Positions 62,512-64,000 of a DNA stretch of 64,000 bases are shown here, piece after piece (the first letter of the stretch is position 1; every line of letters begins with the position of its first letter). The DNA is from Pseudomonas sp. WJP1 (GTDB lineage: Bacteria > Pseudomonadota > Gammaproteobacteria > Pseudomonadales > Pseudomonadaceae), in NCBI RefSeq assembly GCF_028471945.1, contig NZ_CP110128.1, positions 6,661,001-6,725,000 on the forward strand, written 5' to 3'. Under the pieces are notes generated by a model that saw only the letters and a list, made by a program, of their open reading frames with translations, made no database searches and was not told the origin of the DNA. Position numbers and translations under genes: made by a program.

Positions 62512-63740
62512 TTCTTATCTCCCAACCTGATTTTCAGCGTCGTCTGAGCAGCAAGATCCGCCATGCTTTTTGCCTTGGTCGAAACTTCTCCCGTGTTCGG
62601 GCAAACCAGATGAAAGATTTCCTGTGGCAACTTGGTATAAATCCCTGTCGTGGATGCGTCTTCGTGGCCGAGGGACTTCTGGGCCATAAGGAGTTTGTCG
62701 AGGTAGTTATCGCCAAAATCCGGGCTAGTCAAAATGGCATATGCGTGCCCATGGCGAAGCTTATGGGGCGAAACCATACGTTCAACGCGCTTGCTAATGA
62801 CAGCACGCTTAGAAAGTCGCTCAAGCAGCTTGCTAATAGCGTCAGGATTAAAAGGCTGTCCTTCTGAATTGAAGAAGCAGGGAGTTACATCCGCGCTTTC
62901 ATAACGACGAGCGTACTTCTTGAACAAAGGAGAGGCGTGATAACGCTTGATGCGCTCAAGCACAGCTCGACTCACGATTGAGTATCGCGGCTTGAACTCG
63001 CTACCACGCGCCTTGCTTCCATCAATATACAGAGGGCAATAATCAGGATGCACCCAATCAAGTGTGTCATCCGGAACAAAGTTAGCTTGAGCGAACCCCA
63101 AAGCCTTATTCACGGCCCCCAGGGTGACCCTTCCAACTTCACTTCGACGCAAGCCCACATCAAATATAGCTTGGATTAAGCAACGCTCCCTCTCGCTACT
63201 GGCAGACTCAATAAGCGCTTTGAGTTCCTGCATGGAACATGGATATACCAGATCTTTCTTTGGAGGCGGCGAAAGAAATCCACCGGCATAAGGATTATCC
63301 TCCCGTACTGCGCCCTTATGTTTGCCCCCGACGCACAAGAAGTCGTTGAACAGGGCCATGTAGCAAGCGTCCCTGTTACGGATGGTTGTTGAGGTCAAAC
63401 CATCCACTTCGCGCAAGTGGGAATAGTAGCGTTGAATACCGTGCTTACTTACGGCAAGGAGGATTTCGTCATAGGACGAGCTTTTGAAAGTTGGCGTACC
63501 TTTCAAGTGTTCGAGAAGGTAACCAATGTTTCGCCCGTACGTTTCGGCTGACGGGGCCGCAAGGTTGGCACTGCGTACTGCGAAGGTCAGGTACTCGCTT
63601 ACAAGCGGGACTAACCTCTCTTCTGAATCGAACAGCCCCACTGCCGTCACAGACACCTGGTCTGCCACTGTAGGCCCATCCTCGTTGAGCATCGACCCAC
63701 CCAGGTCGAGTAACTGCTTCTCTTTGACTACTACCTTCAC
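62508..63740 (-). CDS. Tyrosine recombinase/integrase, 410 aa (first of three)
   Basis: Full catalytic set: Arg I in DVGLRRSEVGRVTLG, HxxR in HKLRHGHAYAIL, GH in SLGHEDASTTGIYTKL with the Tyr nucleophile, R-H-R-H-Y. An N-terminal SAM-like core-binding domain (FAVRSANLAAPSAETYGRNI) precedes. GTG start with AAGGGG upstream. Position and size fit TnpA of Tn554-like elements and GmtY of the gamma-mobile-trio. It heads the operon and likely performs integration into and excision from thyA. Confidence 0.87.
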   Translation of the reverse strand: MKVVVKEKQLLDLGGSMLNEDGPTVADQVSVTAVGLFDSEERLVPLVSEYLTFAVRSANLAAPSAETYGRNIGYLLEHLKGTPTFKSSSYDEILLAVSKHGIQRYYSHLREVDGLTSTTIRNRDACYMALFNDFLCVGGKHKGAVREDNPYAGGFLSPPPKKDLVYPCSMQELKALIESASSERERCLIQAIFDVGLRRSEVGRVTLGAVNKALGFAQANFVPDDTLDWVHPDYCPLYIDGSKARGSEFKPRYSIVSRAVLERIKRYHASPLFKKYARRYESADVTPCFFNSEGQPFNPDAISKLLERLSKRAVISKRVERMVSPHKLRHGHAYAILTSPDFGDNYLDKLLMAQKSLGHEDASTTGIYTKLPQEIFHLVCPNTGEVSTKAKSMADLAAQTTLKIRLGDKK

Positions 63741-63777
63741 CGACTACCCCTTTTTGAAGGCCGCCCATCCTATGCAG

Positions 63778-64000
<223 letters not shown>

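Overview
The window is bacterial chromosome from a Pseudomonas of the fluorescens type. The evidence is the gene order (coniferyl aldehyde dehydrogenase, GMC oxidoreductase, coaD, ferredoxin, mutM; DUF2868 with DUF3482; cadA with cadR), the many REP palindromes built on GGAGCGAGCCTGCTCGCG, and a native thymidylate synthase of the long Pseudomonas type. Positions 1-30712 and 63874-64000 are core genome; 30713-63873 (33.16 kb) is one inserted genomic island.

Core part, left to right: end of a YheT-type hydrolase, an AraC regulator, a 3-mercaptopyruvate-type sulfurtransferase, a TetR regulator divergent from an aldehyde/alcohol oxidation group (calB, a Tat-exported subunit, a GMC oxidoreductase), coaD, a 4Fe-4S ferredoxin, mutM, an HDOD protein, an RlmI-like rRNA methylase, an MFS exporter, ilvD, a DUF6124-type small protein with a structured leader, phosphorylcholine phosphatase, a cystine transporter, folA, a DUF2868/DUF3482 GTPase pair, a 2-aminoethylphosphonate uptake group (HD oxygenase, binding protein, permease, ATPase, LysR), cadA/cadR, and then the host thyA, cut in two.

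The island sits inside the host thyA. The left remnant (30399-30712) is the C-terminal third of ThyA and the right remnant (63874-64000) carries the part with the catalytic Cys. Joining them through one shared base restores the frame ([15 protein letters not shown]), so the insertion is precise and lost nothing. The right end of the island holds an operon read leftwards from a good sigma-70 promoter: three tyrosine recombinase-like genes (410, 791 and 698 aa), a small HTH/coiled-coil protein (170 aa) and a complete second thyA (277 aa) of another subfamily. These genes are chained by GTGA overlaps, so the replacement thyA is translationally coupled to the mobility genes. The element therefore disables an important host gene and supplies a substitute that lacks the target sequence. 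The layout resembles Tn554-like elements and the gamma-mobile-trio (GMT) islands.

The cargo (31-56.5 kb) is mostly anti-phage: an Avs4-like STAND NTPase with an Mrr-like nuclease domain, a stand-alone OLD nuclease followed by a DUF5677-like protein, an Mrr-type endonuclease, a protein with a HEPN-like RNPFAH motif, a Shedu nuclease, and a Gabija-like OLD nuclease plus compact UvrD helicase pair. It also holds an XRE regulator and about a dozen small unknown proteins, some exported. Three diverged copies of a roughly 95-nt multi-hairpin repeat, with compensatory base changes in one stem, lie between the cargo modules (35.65, 42.3 and 51.65 kb). No conjugation, replication, phage structural or antibiotic resistance genes were seen.
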